Part shown: positions 15,147-24,564 of the stretch, in pieces
Position numbering within the stretch: the stretch's first letter is position 1
Layout of the letters: each line of letters begins with the position of its first letter
DNA from: Oscillospiraceae bacterium
GTDB lineage: Bacteria; Bacillota; Clostridia; Oscillospirales; Acutalibacteraceae
Length of the DNA stretch: 64,000 nucleotides
Assembly: GCA_015065645.1 (NCBI GenBank)
Contig: SVPW01000004.1
Location: 1 to 64,000, forward strand
Direction of reading: 5' to 3'
Position numbers and translations under genes: made by a program
The notes under the pieces: generated by a model
Database searches by the model: none
What the model saw: the letters and a program-made list of their open reading frames with translations, nothing else
Told to the model about the DNA's origin: nothing

Positions 15147-17585
15147 ATGAAATTTAATTTTGAAGGTTTTACCGAAAAGGCTAAAGCGGCACTAAACTAT
15201 GCCATAGTTGATGCCGGACAAATGGGTCACACCTATGTTGGCAGTGAGCATATTTTATTGGGTCTTTTAAAATCGGGTAGCGGTATTGCCGCAAATATTT
15301 TAGATAAGTATAATGTTACATGGGAAAAAATTGAGGAAATGCTCAGAAACTCAATAGGAAGCGGTACTCCCACACGCCTTTCTCCTGAATATTTCACCCC
15401 CAGAGCAAAGCGTGTAATTGAAAATGCAATGTCTTGTTGTGTTAAAATGGGCAAAAAATATGTTGGAACAGAGCATTTATTGATAGGTATTTTAAGTGAG
15501 GGCGATAATTACGCCGTTAATTTCCTGATTGAGCTTGGTGTTGATGTAGCTTCCCTTAGAAACGAAATGCTTTCCGGTATTCAAAGCGGTGTTGATTCTG
15601 CATCAACATCCTTTAAAGAGCCCCGTAAACCGAATAAGGATAATAAGGCTCCAACCCTTGAAAAATATGGCCATGATTTAACCAAATCGGCTAAAAATGG
15701 TGAAATCGACCCCGTTATCGGACGCAGTGAAGAGGTTCAGCGTGTTATTCAAATACTTTGCCGCAGAACTAAAAACAATCCTTGCCTTATCGGTGAACCG
15801 GGTGTGGGAAAAACCGCAATAATTGAAGGTCTTGCGTTAAAGATTGTTTCGGGAGAGGTTCCTGATATTCTTCGTGATAAAAGGGTAATAACACTTGATC
15901 TTACGGGAATGGTTGCAGGAACAAAATACCGTGGTGATTTTGAAGAGCGTATTCGTTCGGTAATAGAAGAGGTATCTAAATCGGATAATATAATTCTGTT
16001 TATTGATGAGGTTCATACTATCATAGGAGCAGGCTCTGCTGAGGGCTCAACCGATGCCGCAAACATTTTAAAGCCTGCTTTGGCTCGTGGTGAATTTCAG
16101 CTTATAGGTGCTACCACTATTTCCGAATACCGCAAAAATATTGAAAAGGATTCGGCATTGGAACGCCGTTTCCAGCCTGTTAATGTTGCAGAGCCTTCTG
16201 TTGAAGATGCAATTCTTATATTAAAGGGTCTTAAAGATAAATATGAAGCTCATCATAAGGTTAAAATACATGATGAGGCAATCGTTGCGGCAGTTGATCT
16301 TTCAAGCAGATACATTAATGACCGCTTTTTGCCCGATAAGGCTATTGATCTTATTGATGAAGCGGGAAGTAAGGTTCGTTTGGCTGTTGCAAATATTCCG
16401 CCTGAGCTCAAAGAGCTTGAAGAAAAAATTTCTGCTGTAAATGCCGATATGGATGAAGCGGCAAACAGCCAGGATTTTGAGCGTGCGGCAAAACTGCGTG
16501 ATACTAAAAAGCTTCTAAAGGAAGAGCTTGAAGAACGCAAAAATGCTCTAAAGGCAAATAACTCACATTATGAGGGTGAGGTCACTGCTGAGGATATTGC
16601 TGAAATAGTATCTTCTTGGAGTGGCGTTCCTGTTGTTCAGCTAACCGAAGAGGAAAGTGAAAGATTGCTTAATCTTGAAAAGGTTCTTCATGATAGACTT
16701 GTAGGTCAGCATGAAGCAGTTGTTGCGGTATCAAAGGCAATTCGCCGTGGCCGTGTTGGTCTCAAAGATCCCAAACGCCCCATAGGTTCGTTTATATTCT
16801 TAGGCCCCACAGGTGTTGGTAAAACTGAACTTTGCCGTGCTTTGGCAGAAGCAATGTTTGGAAGCGAGAACCGTATGGTAAGGCTTGATATGTCGGAATA
16901 TATGGAAAAACATTCGGTTTCCCGCCTTGTTGGTTCACCTCCCGGATATGTAGGCTTTGAAGAGGGCGGTCAGTTAACCGAACAGGTTCGCCGTCATCCG
17001 TATTCGGTAATACTCTTTGATGAGGTGGAAAAAGCTCATCCGGATGTTTTCAATATCTTGCTTCAAATTTTGGAGGATGGTATTTTAACCGATTCGCAGG
17101 GTCGCCGTGTTGATTTTAAAAACACCGTGATAATTATGACATCTAATATTGGCGCCCGCCTTATTACTGATAAAAAGGTAAGCTTTGGATTTACCGCCAC
17201 TGAGGCAACTGTTGAAACCAATGTTAAAGATAAGGTTATGGGTGAATTAAAGGAGGCCTTCCGTCCTGAGTTTTTAAACCGTGTGGATGATATTATTGTG
17301 TTTAATAAGCTCACTCACGATGAGATTGGTCAAATAGCCGTTAAAATGCTTGAAGGTCTGCAAAAAAGGCTTGATAACCTTAATATTAAGGTTGATTTTG
17401 ATCAAAGCACCATTGCTGCTCTTGCTGATAAGGGCTTTGATCCGGTATATGGTGCGCGTCCGCTTCGCCGTGAAATTCAAAGCAGTATAGAGGATGCTTT
17501 AAGCGAAAAGATACTTGACGGAAGTATTAAAAACGGTGATAAGGTGCGTTGTACCTTTGAAAACGGTGTATTTGAATTTAAGTAA
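15147..17585 (+). CDS. clpC: ClpC AAA+ unfoldase
   Basis: An 812-residue Hsp100 ATPase. Domains in order: two Clp N repeats (about residues 3-140, which bind McsA/McsB and phospho-arginine substrates); AAA-1 with Walker A GEPGVGKT near 217; a middle domain with a UVR-like stretch ([12 protein letters not shown]) near 441; AAA-2 with Walker A GPTGVGKT near 552; and a D2-small C-terminal domain. It unfolds tagged proteins and feeds them to ClpP, which is not encoded here. It is the last gene of the CtsR operon, 12 bp after mcsB, and is followed by a terminator. Confidence 0.95.
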   Translation: MKFNFEGFTEKAKAALNYAIVDAGQMGHTYVGSEHILLGLLKSGSGIAANILDKYNVTWEKIEEMLRNSIGSGTPTRLSPEYFTPRAKRVIENAMSCCVKMGKKYVGTEHLLIGILSEGDNYAVNFLIELGVDVASLRNEMLSGIQSGVDSASTSFKEPRKPNKDNKAPTLEKYGHDLTKSAKNGEIDPVIGRSEEVQRVIQILCRRTKNNPCLIGEPGVGKTAIIEGLALKIVSGEVPDILRDKRVITLDLTGMVAGTKYRGDFEERIRSVIEEVSKSDNIILFIDEVHTIIGAGSAEGSTDAANILKPALARGEFQLIGATTISEYRKNIEKDSALERRFQPVNVAEPSVEDAILILKGLKDKYEAHHKVKIHDEAIVAAVDLSSRYINDRFLPDKAIDLIDEAGSKVRLAVANIPPELKELEEKISAVNADMDEAANSQDFERAAKLRDTKKLLKEELEERKNALKANNSHYEGEVTAEDIAEIVSSWSGVPVVQLTEEESERLLNLEKVLHDRLVGQHEAVVAVSKAIRRGRVGLKDPKRPIGSFIFLGPTGVGKTELCRALAEAMFGSENRMVRLDMSEYMEKHSVSRLVGSPPGYVGFEEGGQLTEQVRRHPYSVILFDEVEKAHPDVFNILLQILEDGILTDSQGRRVDFKNTVIIMTSNIGARLITDKKVSFGFTATEATVETNVKDKVMGELKEAFRPEFLNRVDDIIVFNKLTHDEIGQIAVKMLEGLQKRLDNLNIKVDFDQSTIAALADKGFDPVYGARPLRREIQSSIEDALSEKILDGSIKNGDKVRCTFENGVFEFK

Positions 17586-17591
17586 AATGAA

Positions 17592-17625
17592 AAAATCAGC
17601 CTTGCAAAACAAGGTTGATTTTTTT
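17592..17625 (+). terminator. Terminator after clpC
   Basis: AATCAGCCTTG and CAAGGTTGATT form the stem, followed by a T run that immediately precedes the next promoter's -35 box. Confidence 0.82.
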
Positions 17626-17626
17626 C

Positions 17627-17684
17627 TTGACAAATTGGTCTATAGATGATAGACTATGAATGTAAGGTCTATTGATTATAGACC
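17627..17684 (+). promoter_or_regulatory. Promoter with two BlaI-type operators
   Basis: TTGACA (17627-17632) and TAGACT (17650-17655) are separated by 17 bp. Two near-identical inverted repeats of the form GGTCTAT-N5-ATAGACC lie at 17637-17655, covering the spacer and -10, and at 17666-17684, just downstream. The BlaI-family repressor encoded next is the obvious ligand, implying autorepression. Confidence 0.8.
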
Positions 17685-17702
17685 AAAAAAGGAGGTAAAA
17701 AA

Positions 17703-18068
17703 ATGAAAGAAATAAATTTGGGTGTTGTTGAAGCGCATTTTGCTGATATAGTTTGGTTTAATGAACCGCTTTCTTCGGGTGAGCTTGTTGGTCTTTGTGA
17801 AAAGGAACTCGGCTGGAAAAAATCCACCACCTATACCGTTTTGAAAAAACTGTGTGAAAAGGGTATTTTTAAAAATGAAAACAGCATAGTAACATCTCTT
17901 GTTTCAAAAGAAGAATTTTATGCTATAAAAAGTGAAAAATTTGTTGAGGAAACCTTTAAGGGCTCATTACCCGCTTTCATAGCAGCCTTTACAAAGCGTA
18001 AGTCATTAACAGCAAAGGAGATAGAGCAGATACAACAAATGATAAACGATTTTAAGGGGGAAGAATAA
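17703..18068 (+). CDS. BlaI/MecI/CopY-family repressor
   Basis: A 121-residue winged-helix repressor with a C-terminal dimerisation helix region. The recognition region is ELVGLCEKELGWKKSTTYTVLKKLCEKG, typical of BlaI/MecI. In the family, proteolysis triggered by a BlaR1-type sensor relieves repression. The sensor is the next gene, whose ATG shares its A with this gene's TAA. AAAGGAGG precedes the start. No beta-lactamase gene is nearby, so this may be one of the many clostridial BlaI/M56 pairs with unknown stimulus. Confidence 0.9.
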   Translation: MKEINLGVVEAHFADIVWFNEPLSSGELVGLCEKELGWKKSTTYTVLKKLCEKGIFKNENSIVTSLVSKEEFYAIKSEKFVEETFKGSLPAFIAAFTKRKSLTAKEIEQIQQMINDFKGEE

Positions 18069-20689
18069 TGGAGGATATTTTCTTAAAACTCCTTAATATG
18101 AGTATAACGGCAGGTTATCTTGTTCTTGCAATAGTGATAATTCGTGTTATTTTCAAAAGAATACCAAAGTTTATAAATTGTATACTTTGGGCTTTGGTTG
18201 GAATAAGGCTTGTCTTACCGTATTCTATAGAAAGTATTTTAAGTCTTATACCAAATAACGAGCCTATACCTGCGGATATTGCATTAGCATCACAGCCTCA
18301 AATAGAAACAGGAATAAGTATTCTTAACAGCACGGTAAATCCTATTATATCAAATAGCTTTGCACCGGATATGCGTTATAGTGCCAATCCTTTACAAATA
18401 GTAAATTTTATTGCAGCAAATGTGTGGTTAATGGTTTTAGCGGTAATGCTTTTATATGCTGTTATAAGCTATATTGTTGTTAGAATAAGGGTTCGTGTGC
18501 GTATTAATTTAAAGGAAAATATTTATATATGTGATAATATTGATACTCCTTTTATTTTAGGTTTAATAAAGCCATGTATATACATTCCTTCAAATATTGA
18601 TAAGGATTGTATTGAAAGCGTTATTTTGCATGAAAAGGCACATATTAAGCGTCTTGATTATATTTGGAAACCGTTAGGCTTTTTATTGCTTTCGGTTTAT
18701 TGGTTTAATCCGCTTATTTGGTTAGCTTATATTCTGCTGTGCCGTGATATTGAATTTGCCTGTGATGAAAGGGTAATAAAGCAAATGAGTGATAGCTGTA
18801 TAAAGTCATACTCAAGGGCTTTACTAAGCTGTAGCAGTAAAAAAAGCAGTATTAAAGCTTGTCCGTTGTCTTTTGGTGAGGTTGGAGTTAAGCAAAGAAT
18901 AAAATCGGTTTTAAATTATAAAAAGCCAACCTTTTGGATAAGCATAACAGCCGTTATTCTAAGTATTGCCGTAGCGGTAACATTTTTGACCAATCCCATT
19001 AAGAAAAACAAAGATACATCATTAGGTGAAATATCAAATATTGAGATATTAAGCTCAGGCTCTGATATTGATGGTATAACCATAAATATTATATCGGCAC
19101 ATTTTGATACCACACCTCAAAAATCTTTTTTAGAGGTTATTTTGCTTAATAACACACGCACAGAGCATAATTTCGGTGAGGAGTTTTATATTTACCAAAA
19201 AACGGGTAACGAATGGAAAAATTGCCGTAAGAGTAAAGAGTATAGCTGGAATTCAATAGCAAATATCTTATCGGCTGAATCTGATTATACAAAAAAATAT
19301 TATCTTGATGATATTCAGCTTGAGTCAGAAAATATATATCGCTTTGAAGCCATATTTTTATCAAGTGACCCGCTTACAAATTCAAAGCCTAAGGCATGGG
19401 TTGAGTTTAAACTTTCTTCGGATAATACAACCGGCGAAACAATTTTAAAAGCTAATAAACTTGTGTATGACCATGGTATGTTTTCTTATGTTCAAACGGC
19501 AGATTCTGCTCCTGTTTATTGCAATAAAAATGGTAGTTTATTACAGCGTACCAATGGCGGAGATGTGTGGTTTAGCCTAGGAAAATTGGAGGAAGTAAAG
19601 CTTAATGATGATAATTTCAATTCCCGATTTATAAATGATTATTTTCAGGATATATCATTAGAAAAGCTTGTTAAAAATAATAAAAAGATGTGGCAGTTAA
19701 AGCGAAAAAATGAAGATATTTCGGAGCTTTATATCGTAACGCTTCAAAATAACGGTCAATATTATTTAGGCTATGGCTATTATGATAGTGATGGCAATTA
19801 TAAATATAATAATCCCGATAATTCATATATTCGTTGGCTTTATGAGTGTAAAGTGTTACAGGGTCTTCCGCCTGAACAAATTGATTCACCAAGCATCATT
19901 AAAACAAGCTATTGCGGCAGTGAACAACTAAGCCTTTATAGCGGTGCGCTTAATACCAAAATGATGATATATAGTTCTGTCCGGCATCTGCCAATATATA
20001 AATTTGAATCGGTTTCGCAACTTAATAAATTTAAAGAAAGAATGGGAGCTGCTGCAAATTCGCAGTCTTTAAGCAATATACCGTCTTTTAATGACATCAC
20101 CTCAAATTGTAATGATGATTTTTTTGAAAATTATGTATTGTTTGCAATTTATATCCATTCGGATGATAATTTAGTTGGATTTACGGTTGATAATATTTAT
20201 AATGATGGTGAAAATTTTGTAGTTCATGTGGCAAGCAAACCGCTTGAAACAAAGGAAACACCAACAGGCTCATTTATATTAACCGTTTCTGTGCCGAAAT
20301 CGGTTGTGGAAAGCTGTAAGGAATTTGATGCTGATGTGGATAATATTCCTCGTTTTAATAATATATTGGTTTACGGCTATTATGATTCCAAGGATGTTTT
20401 AATGCCAAGATTCGTTCTTGATACATCTGATATGACCTTTAATTTCACATATTCCGGGTTGAGCAGTTATTGGCCAAGAGGAAAATACACTCTTACCGAT
20501 ACCGAGCTTTTGCTTAAAACTACCGATGATTTTGCTTATGAGTATGTATTTAAAAGAACCGAAAATGGCTTTGTATTTGATGAAAAGGCATCTTCCGCAA
20601 TACCAAAATATAATTATTCGGCTGAAAACACAGAGAAAATTTCACCCGTTCCTGATGGTGCATTGTTTACCATTATAGAAACCGAATAA
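18068..20689 (+). CDS. BlaR1-like M56 membrane metallopeptidase
   Basis: An 873-residue integral membrane protease-sensor. The N-terminal 320 residues contain about five hydrophobic segments. The zinc motif is HEKAH near residue 187, with a downstream CDERV Glu near 230, as in M56 peptidases. After the last membrane helix (SITAVILSIAVAVTFLT, about 297-315) comes an extracytoplasmic region of some 550 residues. It is not the penicillin-binding domain of BlaR1: I see no SxxK-type pocket, only beta-rich sequence. It probably senses an envelope signal and cleaves the cognate repressor inside the cell. The two genes are coupled by a one-base overlap. Confidence 0.85.
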   Translation: MEDIFLKLLNMSITAGYLVLAIVIIRVIFKRIPKFINCILWALVGIRLVLPYSIESILSLIPNNEPIPADIALASQPQIETGISILNSTVNPIISNSFAPDMRYSANPLQIVNFIAANVWLMVLAVMLLYAVISYIVVRIRVRVRINLKENIYICDNIDTPFILGLIKPCIYIPSNIDKDCIESVILHEKAHIKRLDYIWKPLGFLLLSVYWFNPLIWLAYILLCRDIEFACDERVIKQMSDSCIKSYSRALLSCSSKKSSIKACPLSFGEVGVKQRIKSVLNYKKPTFWISITAVILSIAVAVTFLTNPIKKNKDTSLGEISNIEILSSGSDIDGITINIISAHFDTTPQKSFLEVILLNNTRTEHNFGEEFYIYQKTGNEWKNCRKSKEYSWNSIANILSAESDYTKKYYLDDIQLESENIYRFEAIFLSSDPLTNSKPKAWVEFKLSSDNTTGETILKANKLVYDHGMFSYVQTADSAPVYCNKNGSLLQRTNGGDVWFSLGKLEEVKLNDDNFNSRFINDYFQDISLEKLVKNNKKMWQLKRKNEDISELYIVTLQNNGQYYLGYGYYDSDGNYKYNNPDNSYIRWLYECKVLQGLPPEQIDSPSIIKTSYCGSEQLSLYSGALNTKMMIYSSVRHLPIYKFESVSQLNKFKERMGAAANSQSLSNIPSFNDITSNCNDDFFENYVLFAIYIHSDDNLVGFTVDNIYNDGENFVVHVASKPLETKETPTGSFILTVSVPKSVVESCKEFDADVDNIPRFNNILVYGYYDSKDVLMPRFVLDTSDMTFNFTYSGLSSYWPRGKYTLTDTELLLKTTDDFAYEYVFKRTENGFVFDEKASSAIPKYNYSAENTEKISPVPDGALFTIIETE

Positions 20690-20694
20690 TTTTT

Positions 20695-20726
20695 AAAGAC
20701 CGCTTTATCAGGCGGTCTTTATTTTT
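20695..20726 (+). terminator. Terminator after the M56 gene
   Basis: AAAGACCGC and GCGGTCTTT form the stem around TTTATCAG, followed by a T-rich stretch. Confidence 0.82.
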
Positions 20727-20788
20727 AAAAATTTCCTTTATTAAAATTATTTTTTCAGGGCAGAATTATTTTGAAAGGAAATGATTTT

Positions 20789-22036
20789 ATGAGGCTTATA
20801 CGCGGGATTGTTAAAGCGTTTTTTTATTTTTCACTTGCTGTTTGCATTTTTATTTTTTCAATGATTTTTTACCTTGATAATACCTTAAAAGAGGAATATA
20901 AAATCAGCAGGGGAGAGATATTGAAAATTAATACCTTCGTTCCCATAACTGCAGAATATAACGGTACAAGTATGTCGGGAGTAACTATAAATAACAGCGG
21001 TAATAACCGCTTTGCCGTTGAACTTAAAATGTTTGGTGCAATTCCTTTCTCAACCGTGGATGTTGAGGTGGTTGACGAAATATATGTTGCTGTACTTGGA
21101 AACCCTTTTGGAATAAGACTTTATACCGAGGGCGTGCTTGTGATAGATATGACCGATGTTTCAACTGCAGGCGGTATGCTTAATCCTGCATCAGACGCAG
21201 GATTAAGAAAAGGTGATTATATTTTAACTGCAAATGGTGATACAATTACCTGTAATGAGGATATTGCGGCAATTGTTGCCGATTCTAACGGCCGTGATAT
21301 AAAGCTTGAAATTAAGAGAAACGGAAAGAAAAAGACCCTCACCGTAACACCTGCCTTGTCATCAGAAACTAAAAATTATCAAATTGGAATATGGGTGCGT
21401 GATAGTTCAGCGGGTATTGGAACACTAACATTTTATAGTCCTGCAAACAATGTGATTTGCGGGTTGGGACATGGTATTTGTGATAACGATACAGGTGACC
21501 TTTTATCGGTGGAAACAGGACAACTTGTAACCGCAACAATCTCTGCTGTTCAAAAGGGAACAAGCGGCTCACCCGGTGAGCTTAAAGGAGCGTTTAAGGG
21601 TGATGTATTATCGGGTATAGACTTAAATTGTGAAATCGGTGTTTATGGGGAGCTTAACGGAAATATAAATATATCTGCTTTAACTGAGGTTGCCCTCGGT
21701 CATGAGGTTAAAAATGGTTCGGCTCAAATTCTTTGTACCGTTAATGGCGATACTCCAAAGCTTTACTCCTGTAATGTAAAAAAACGAATTTCCACCGAAC
21801 ACAGCCCCACTCAAAACCTAACCGTAACCGTAACCGACCCTGAGCTTTTAAAAATCACCGGTGGAATAGTGCAGGGAATGTCGGGAAGCCCCATTATCCA
21901 AAACGGAAAACTTATCGGCGCCGTAACACACGTCCTTGTCGACGACCCGACCAAGGGCTACGCCATATTTGCAGAAAATATGTTAGAAACAGCACAGAGT
22001 GTTGCAGAGAACAATAAATTGAAAGAAGCGTCGTAA
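20789..22036 (+). CDS. spoIVB: SpoIVB sporulation serine peptidase
   Basis: A 415-residue protease of family S55. An N-terminal membrane anchor (about residues 8-25) is followed by a PDZ domain near 124-195. The peptidase core has the catalytic-His region GLGHGI near 227 and the catalytic-Ser region QGMSGSPI near 362. In Bacillus it is secreted from the forespore and triggers pro-sigma-K processing. The ATG at 20789 follows AAAGGAAA; a TTG at 20771 is in frame but lies upstream of that site. Oddities: it is not flanked by recN and spo0A, the usual neighbours, and its last 52 codons are duplicated 1.2 kb downstream. The 3' third uses more C-ending codons than the rest. Confidence 0.9.
   Translation: MRLIRGIVKAFFYFSLAVCIFIFSMIFYLDNTLKEEYKISRGEILKINTFVPITAEYNGTSMSGVTINNSGNNRFAVELKMFGAIPFSTVDVEVVDEIYVAVLGNPFGIRLYTEGVLVIDMTDVSTAGGMLNPASDAGLRKGDYILTANGDTITCNEDIAAIVADSNGRDIKLEIKRNGKKKTLTVTPALSSETKNYQIGIWVRDSSAGIGTLTFYSPANNVICGLGHGICDNDTGDLLSVETGQLVTATISAVQKGTSGSPGELKGAFKGDVLSGIDLNCEIGVYGELNGNINISALTEVALGHEVKNGSAQILCTVNGDTPKLYSCNVKKRISTEHSPTQNLTVTVTDPELLKITGGIVQGMSGSPIIQNGKLIGAVTHVLVDDPTKGYAIFAENMLETAQSVAENNKLKEAS
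21879..22036 (+). repeat. Direct repeat, copy 1 (spoIVB 3' end)
   Basis: This segment matches 23101-23258 across its full length and contains a 53-base perfectly identical core (21896-21948 versus 23118-23170). Both copies end at a stop codon. Outside the core the differences are mostly synonymous. Confidence 0.9.
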
Positions 22037-22041
22037 ATATA

Positions 22042-22074
22042 AAACCCTATCGTTTGTAAACGATAGGGTTTTAT
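22042..22074 (+). terminator. Terminator after spoIVB
   Basis: AAACCCTATCG and CGATAGGGTTT form an 11-bp perfect stem with loop TTTGTAAA, followed by T-rich sequence. Confidence 0.85.
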
Positions 22075-22143
22075 ATTTGTATTGAATTTTTTTATTTTTT
22101 CTTTTATAATGAATGTGTAAAAATCTATCGGGGAGGTGTTAAA

Positions 22144-22929
22144 ATGATTGATGAATATATGATTAAATACGATATCAGTCATCAGCAAAAAATTGAATTT
22201 CATTCATCTTATTTAACTCTATTAAAAGATGTTTCAAAACCAATATTATTGCGAGAATTAAAAAAGCATGAACATCCTGGTGGTGAGTATATAGCATGGG
22301 TTTCAATGAATTTTTTGAAATCCAAAAACCTTGAAAATAGCAAATTATTGTTAAATAAACCAAGTTTTCAGATATTTCTCAATTCCTCTCATATGAACAT
22401 TGGTATGATAAGTTTTAATTTTACTGCGGATAATTTAACTTATAGTGAGGGTGTGCGTTGGCCTGCAGTTGATCCTTTAGAAGATATATCTAAACATAAC
22501 CCACTATTCACACTACATGACACGTTTTTTCTCCCTTCCGAAGCTGAAATGGAAAAAAGAGCGCGAAAAGCAGCTGAAAATTTTGTTAAAAGTTTTAATA
22601 AATTCCGTTTTTCTTGTGAATTGGTGGCTTCTGATTTCCCGGATGTGATTTTTGAAATCAGCTATGCAACACCTTTGAGTGAAGTTCTTATTAACAAAAC
22701 CTATACTACATTAGAAAAATGGGTTTTTCAATATAATAAAAGGAAAGAAAAAGATGGCGGAGAAGCCATACATTTTATACAATTATTAGTCGATAAAAGT
22801 ATAAAAAATAAAGAAAACACAGTTTATATTCACATTGATTTTGGTGGATGCGATCCAACATTACTTAAAAATGCCGTGATGGTTTTGGATAAAACTGAAT
22901 TGCCAATTTCTCACATAGTTTTGAAATAA
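22144..22929 (+). CDS. Hypothetical protein between spoIVB repeats
   Basis: A 261-residue soluble protein with no signal peptide or membrane segment and no family I recognise. A basic-amphipathic helix (AEMEKRARKAAENFVKSFNKF; residues about 137-157) sits between two alpha/beta parts, and the C-terminus reads VYIHIDFGGCDPTLLKNAVMVLDK. GGGGAGGTG precedes the ATG. It lies alone between two copies of the spoIVB 3' end, and its AT-rich style differs from the GC-richer repeat DNA on either side, so it may be inserted cargo. Function unknown. Confidence 0.6.
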   Translation: MIDEYMIKYDISHQQKIEFHSSYLTLLKDVSKPILLRELKKHEHPGGEYIAWVSMNFLKSKNLENSKLLLNKPSFQIFLNSSHMNIGMISFNFTADNLTYSEGVRWPAVDPLEDISKHNPLFTLHDTFFLPSEAEMEKRARKAAENFVKSFNKFRFSCELVASDFPDVIFEISYATPLSEVLINKTYTTLEKWVFQYNKRKEKDGGEAIHFIQLLVDKSIKNKENTVYIHIDFGGCDPTLLKNAVMVLDKTELPISHIVLK

Positions 22930-23099
22930 CAATATATTATTTAATATATTGTTTGGTCCTAATATAACACGTATCAACCAATATAGAATTCCTATAATAC
23001 AAAGAAATCGCGCCTAATGGGTGCGGTTTCTTTGCGTTTATAGGAGATTTCGAGAATATATTTGATATAAAAAGTTGTTGTATCCCACTTGACACACTC
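22930..23099. other. Gene-free spacer with a weak hairpin
   Basis: No coding frame is credible here. A hairpin at about 23002-23034 (AAAGAAATCGCGCC / GGGTGCGGTTTCTTT, mismatched) may terminate transcription from the orphan gene. Confidence 0.5.
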
Positions 23100-23258
23100 G
23101 TGTCGGGCAGTCCAATAATCCAAAACGGAAAACTTATCGGCGCCGTAACACACGTCCTTGTCGACGACCCAACAAAAGGCTACGGCATCTTCGCAGAGAA
23201 TATGTTAGAAACTGCTCAAAGAGTGGCAGAAAACAATAAATTAAAAGAAGTATCATAA
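23100..23258 (+). pseudogene. Truncated second copy of the spoIVB 3' end
   Basis: The reading frame gives [20 protein letters not shown]...ENNKLKEVS and a stop, colinear with the last 52 residues of SpoIVB, including the catalytic-serine loop. No upstream domain, start codon or ribosome binding site exists. The differences from the intact copy are largely silent (GGA/GGC, CCC/CCA, GCC/GGC). This suggests either an old duplication under selection before truncation or recombination with a homologous allele, rather than a fresh copy. Confidence 0.85.
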
Positions 23259-23756
23259 TCCTTGCTTTCACTTGTCAGGGGGCACGGCTTGCCCGTGACG
23301 GATGGGTAGTCATTGTCTCTCCCTCAGTCTTTTGCTTCGCAAAATACAGCTTCATCAGAGGGAGCCTTTTTTGAAATATGTTAATATTTATAATTGAAAA
23401 AAGACAGGGAACGGTACTATGCTTTAAACTGTAGGGTCTTTCCGTTCACTACTGTCCTAATAAATAAACCCAAGACGGATTTAAGCGCCTTGGGTTTTAT
23501 GATTATTATTCTAAACCTAATAACCAATATAATCATAAATTTTCATACAATTATCATCTCCATTATTTGGTTATATTAAAAACAAATACCATAAAGAATG
23601 GTGAGATTGCAAATGCTGCAGTAAGTGTTTCAAACTGCTTAAAACCGGTATATTGATTGCTTTAGCGGCTTTAGGTATTGGTGTTTTAATAGCATTACCT
23701 TTTTTTAATTTGTATTTTTAATAATATTCTTAGCACAATGGCGTTGTAAAATAAGC
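23259..23756. repeat. Gene-poor repeat block
   Basis: This block contains several unrelated repeat remnants. A GC-rich GGGCACGGCTTGCCCGTG palindrome lies at about 23279-23298. A hairpin at 23316-23366 has arms CTCCCTCAG and CAGAGGGAG and an inner TTTTGC/GCAAAA stem, typical of dispersed clostridial intergenic repeats. A degenerate AAGACAGGGAACGGT at 23401-23415 recalls the repeat at 185-209. A CCCAAG/CTTGGG hairpin spans about 23468-23495. At about 23600-23721 a frame without an ATG start ends in a hydrophobic tail (GILIALAALGIGVLIALPFF) and may be the relic of a small membrane protein. Confidence 0.55.
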
Positions 23757-23788
23757 ATCAAAAAAGGCACCTGTTTAACAGGTGCCTA
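23757..23788 (-). terminator. Terminator after the zinc-ribbon gene
   Basis: AGGCACCTGTT and AACAGGTGCCT form the stem. Read on the minus strand it is followed by a T run, 16 bp past the gene's stop. Confidence 0.82.
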
Positions 23789-23803
23789 ATCTTTTGATTG
23801 GGT

Positions 23804-24502
23804 TTATTCAAACATATTTTCCAATTTGCTGAATGTGTTTGGCTTTAAGAAATCTACAACTGAGTATGCAACGCCTGCACCCACAAAAATAAATGAGAAG
23901 AACCAGCCTACAGAAGGGGTGAGATTGTATCCGCCAAATAAAAATCCGCTTGTTCCCAAAGAACCGATAAGAGCAAATATTATGTAGAAGAACATTACAC
24001 CGTAAAAAGACATTGCAATAATTCCGCCAACATTTAATTTAACTCGTGGAATAATGAATTTAACATTTATAAACAATGAAGCAAAATAAACAATAAATGT
24101 AAGTACACCCAAAACGGCAAAAATTCGTGCAATGATTAACATTATAGGTGTTCCGCTTCCCAATGCATTATGGAAAATACTAAAAGATACGCTTGTAGCA
24201 CCGGTAGACATTGAGGTAACGGGAACAAATAAACAGAAGATAAAAGTAAGTAATGAAAGGGCAACCCTTAAACTGTTTAAGAAGGTGTTTTTACGCATAA
24301 GCGGACCTCTCTCAACAGGAGTGGGGGGAGTATATGGCTGAACAGGTGGCTGTACAGGTTGAACGGGGGGTTGTACAGGCTGAACAGGTGGTTGAACGGG
24401 TTGAACAGGTGGTTGTACCGGCTGTACATTGAATTGCTTACCGCAGTTTTGGCAGAAAGCCGAGTTATCAGGTACATTGGTACCACAATTAGGACAAAAC
24501 AT
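23804..24502 (-). CDS. Zinc-ribbon membrane protein with Pro-rich linker
   Basis: A 232-residue protein. It begins with a double-CxxC zinc ribbon (MFCPNCGTNVPDNSAFCQNCGKQF), then a linker of repeated VQPPVQP units (about residues 28-58). The C-terminal part contains four hydrophobic segments. The start at 24502 has GGAGG eight bases upstream; a longer frame from 24535 lacks one. The layout (cytosolic zinc ribbon, flexible linker, membrane domain) is common in Firmicutes, but the function is unknown. The tandem 12-bp-scale repeats (about 24330-24425) could vary in length by slippage. Confidence 0.78.
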   Translation of the reverse strand: MFCPNCGTNVPDNSAFCQNCGKQFNVQPVQPPVQPVQPPVQPVQPPVQPVQPPVQPYTPPTPVERGPLMRKNTFLNSLRVALSLLTFIFCLFVPVTSMSTGATSVSFSIFHNALGSGTPIMLIIARIFAVLGVLTFIVYFASLFINVKFIIPRVKLNVGGIIAMSFYGVMFFYIIFALIGSLGTSGFLFGGYNLTPSVGWFFSFIFVGAGVAYSVVDFLKPNTFSKLENMFE

Positions 24503-24564
24503 ATTTTTTACCTCCAAATATAGTATATCAAACAATAAATCGTTTTTATAACATTGTCAATCGG

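Noticed and set aside
17627-20689. Beta-lactam resistance locus
   Set aside because: A BlaI/M56 pair is present, but no beta-lactamase or PBP gene is adjacent and the sensor lacks recognisable penicillin-binding motifs.
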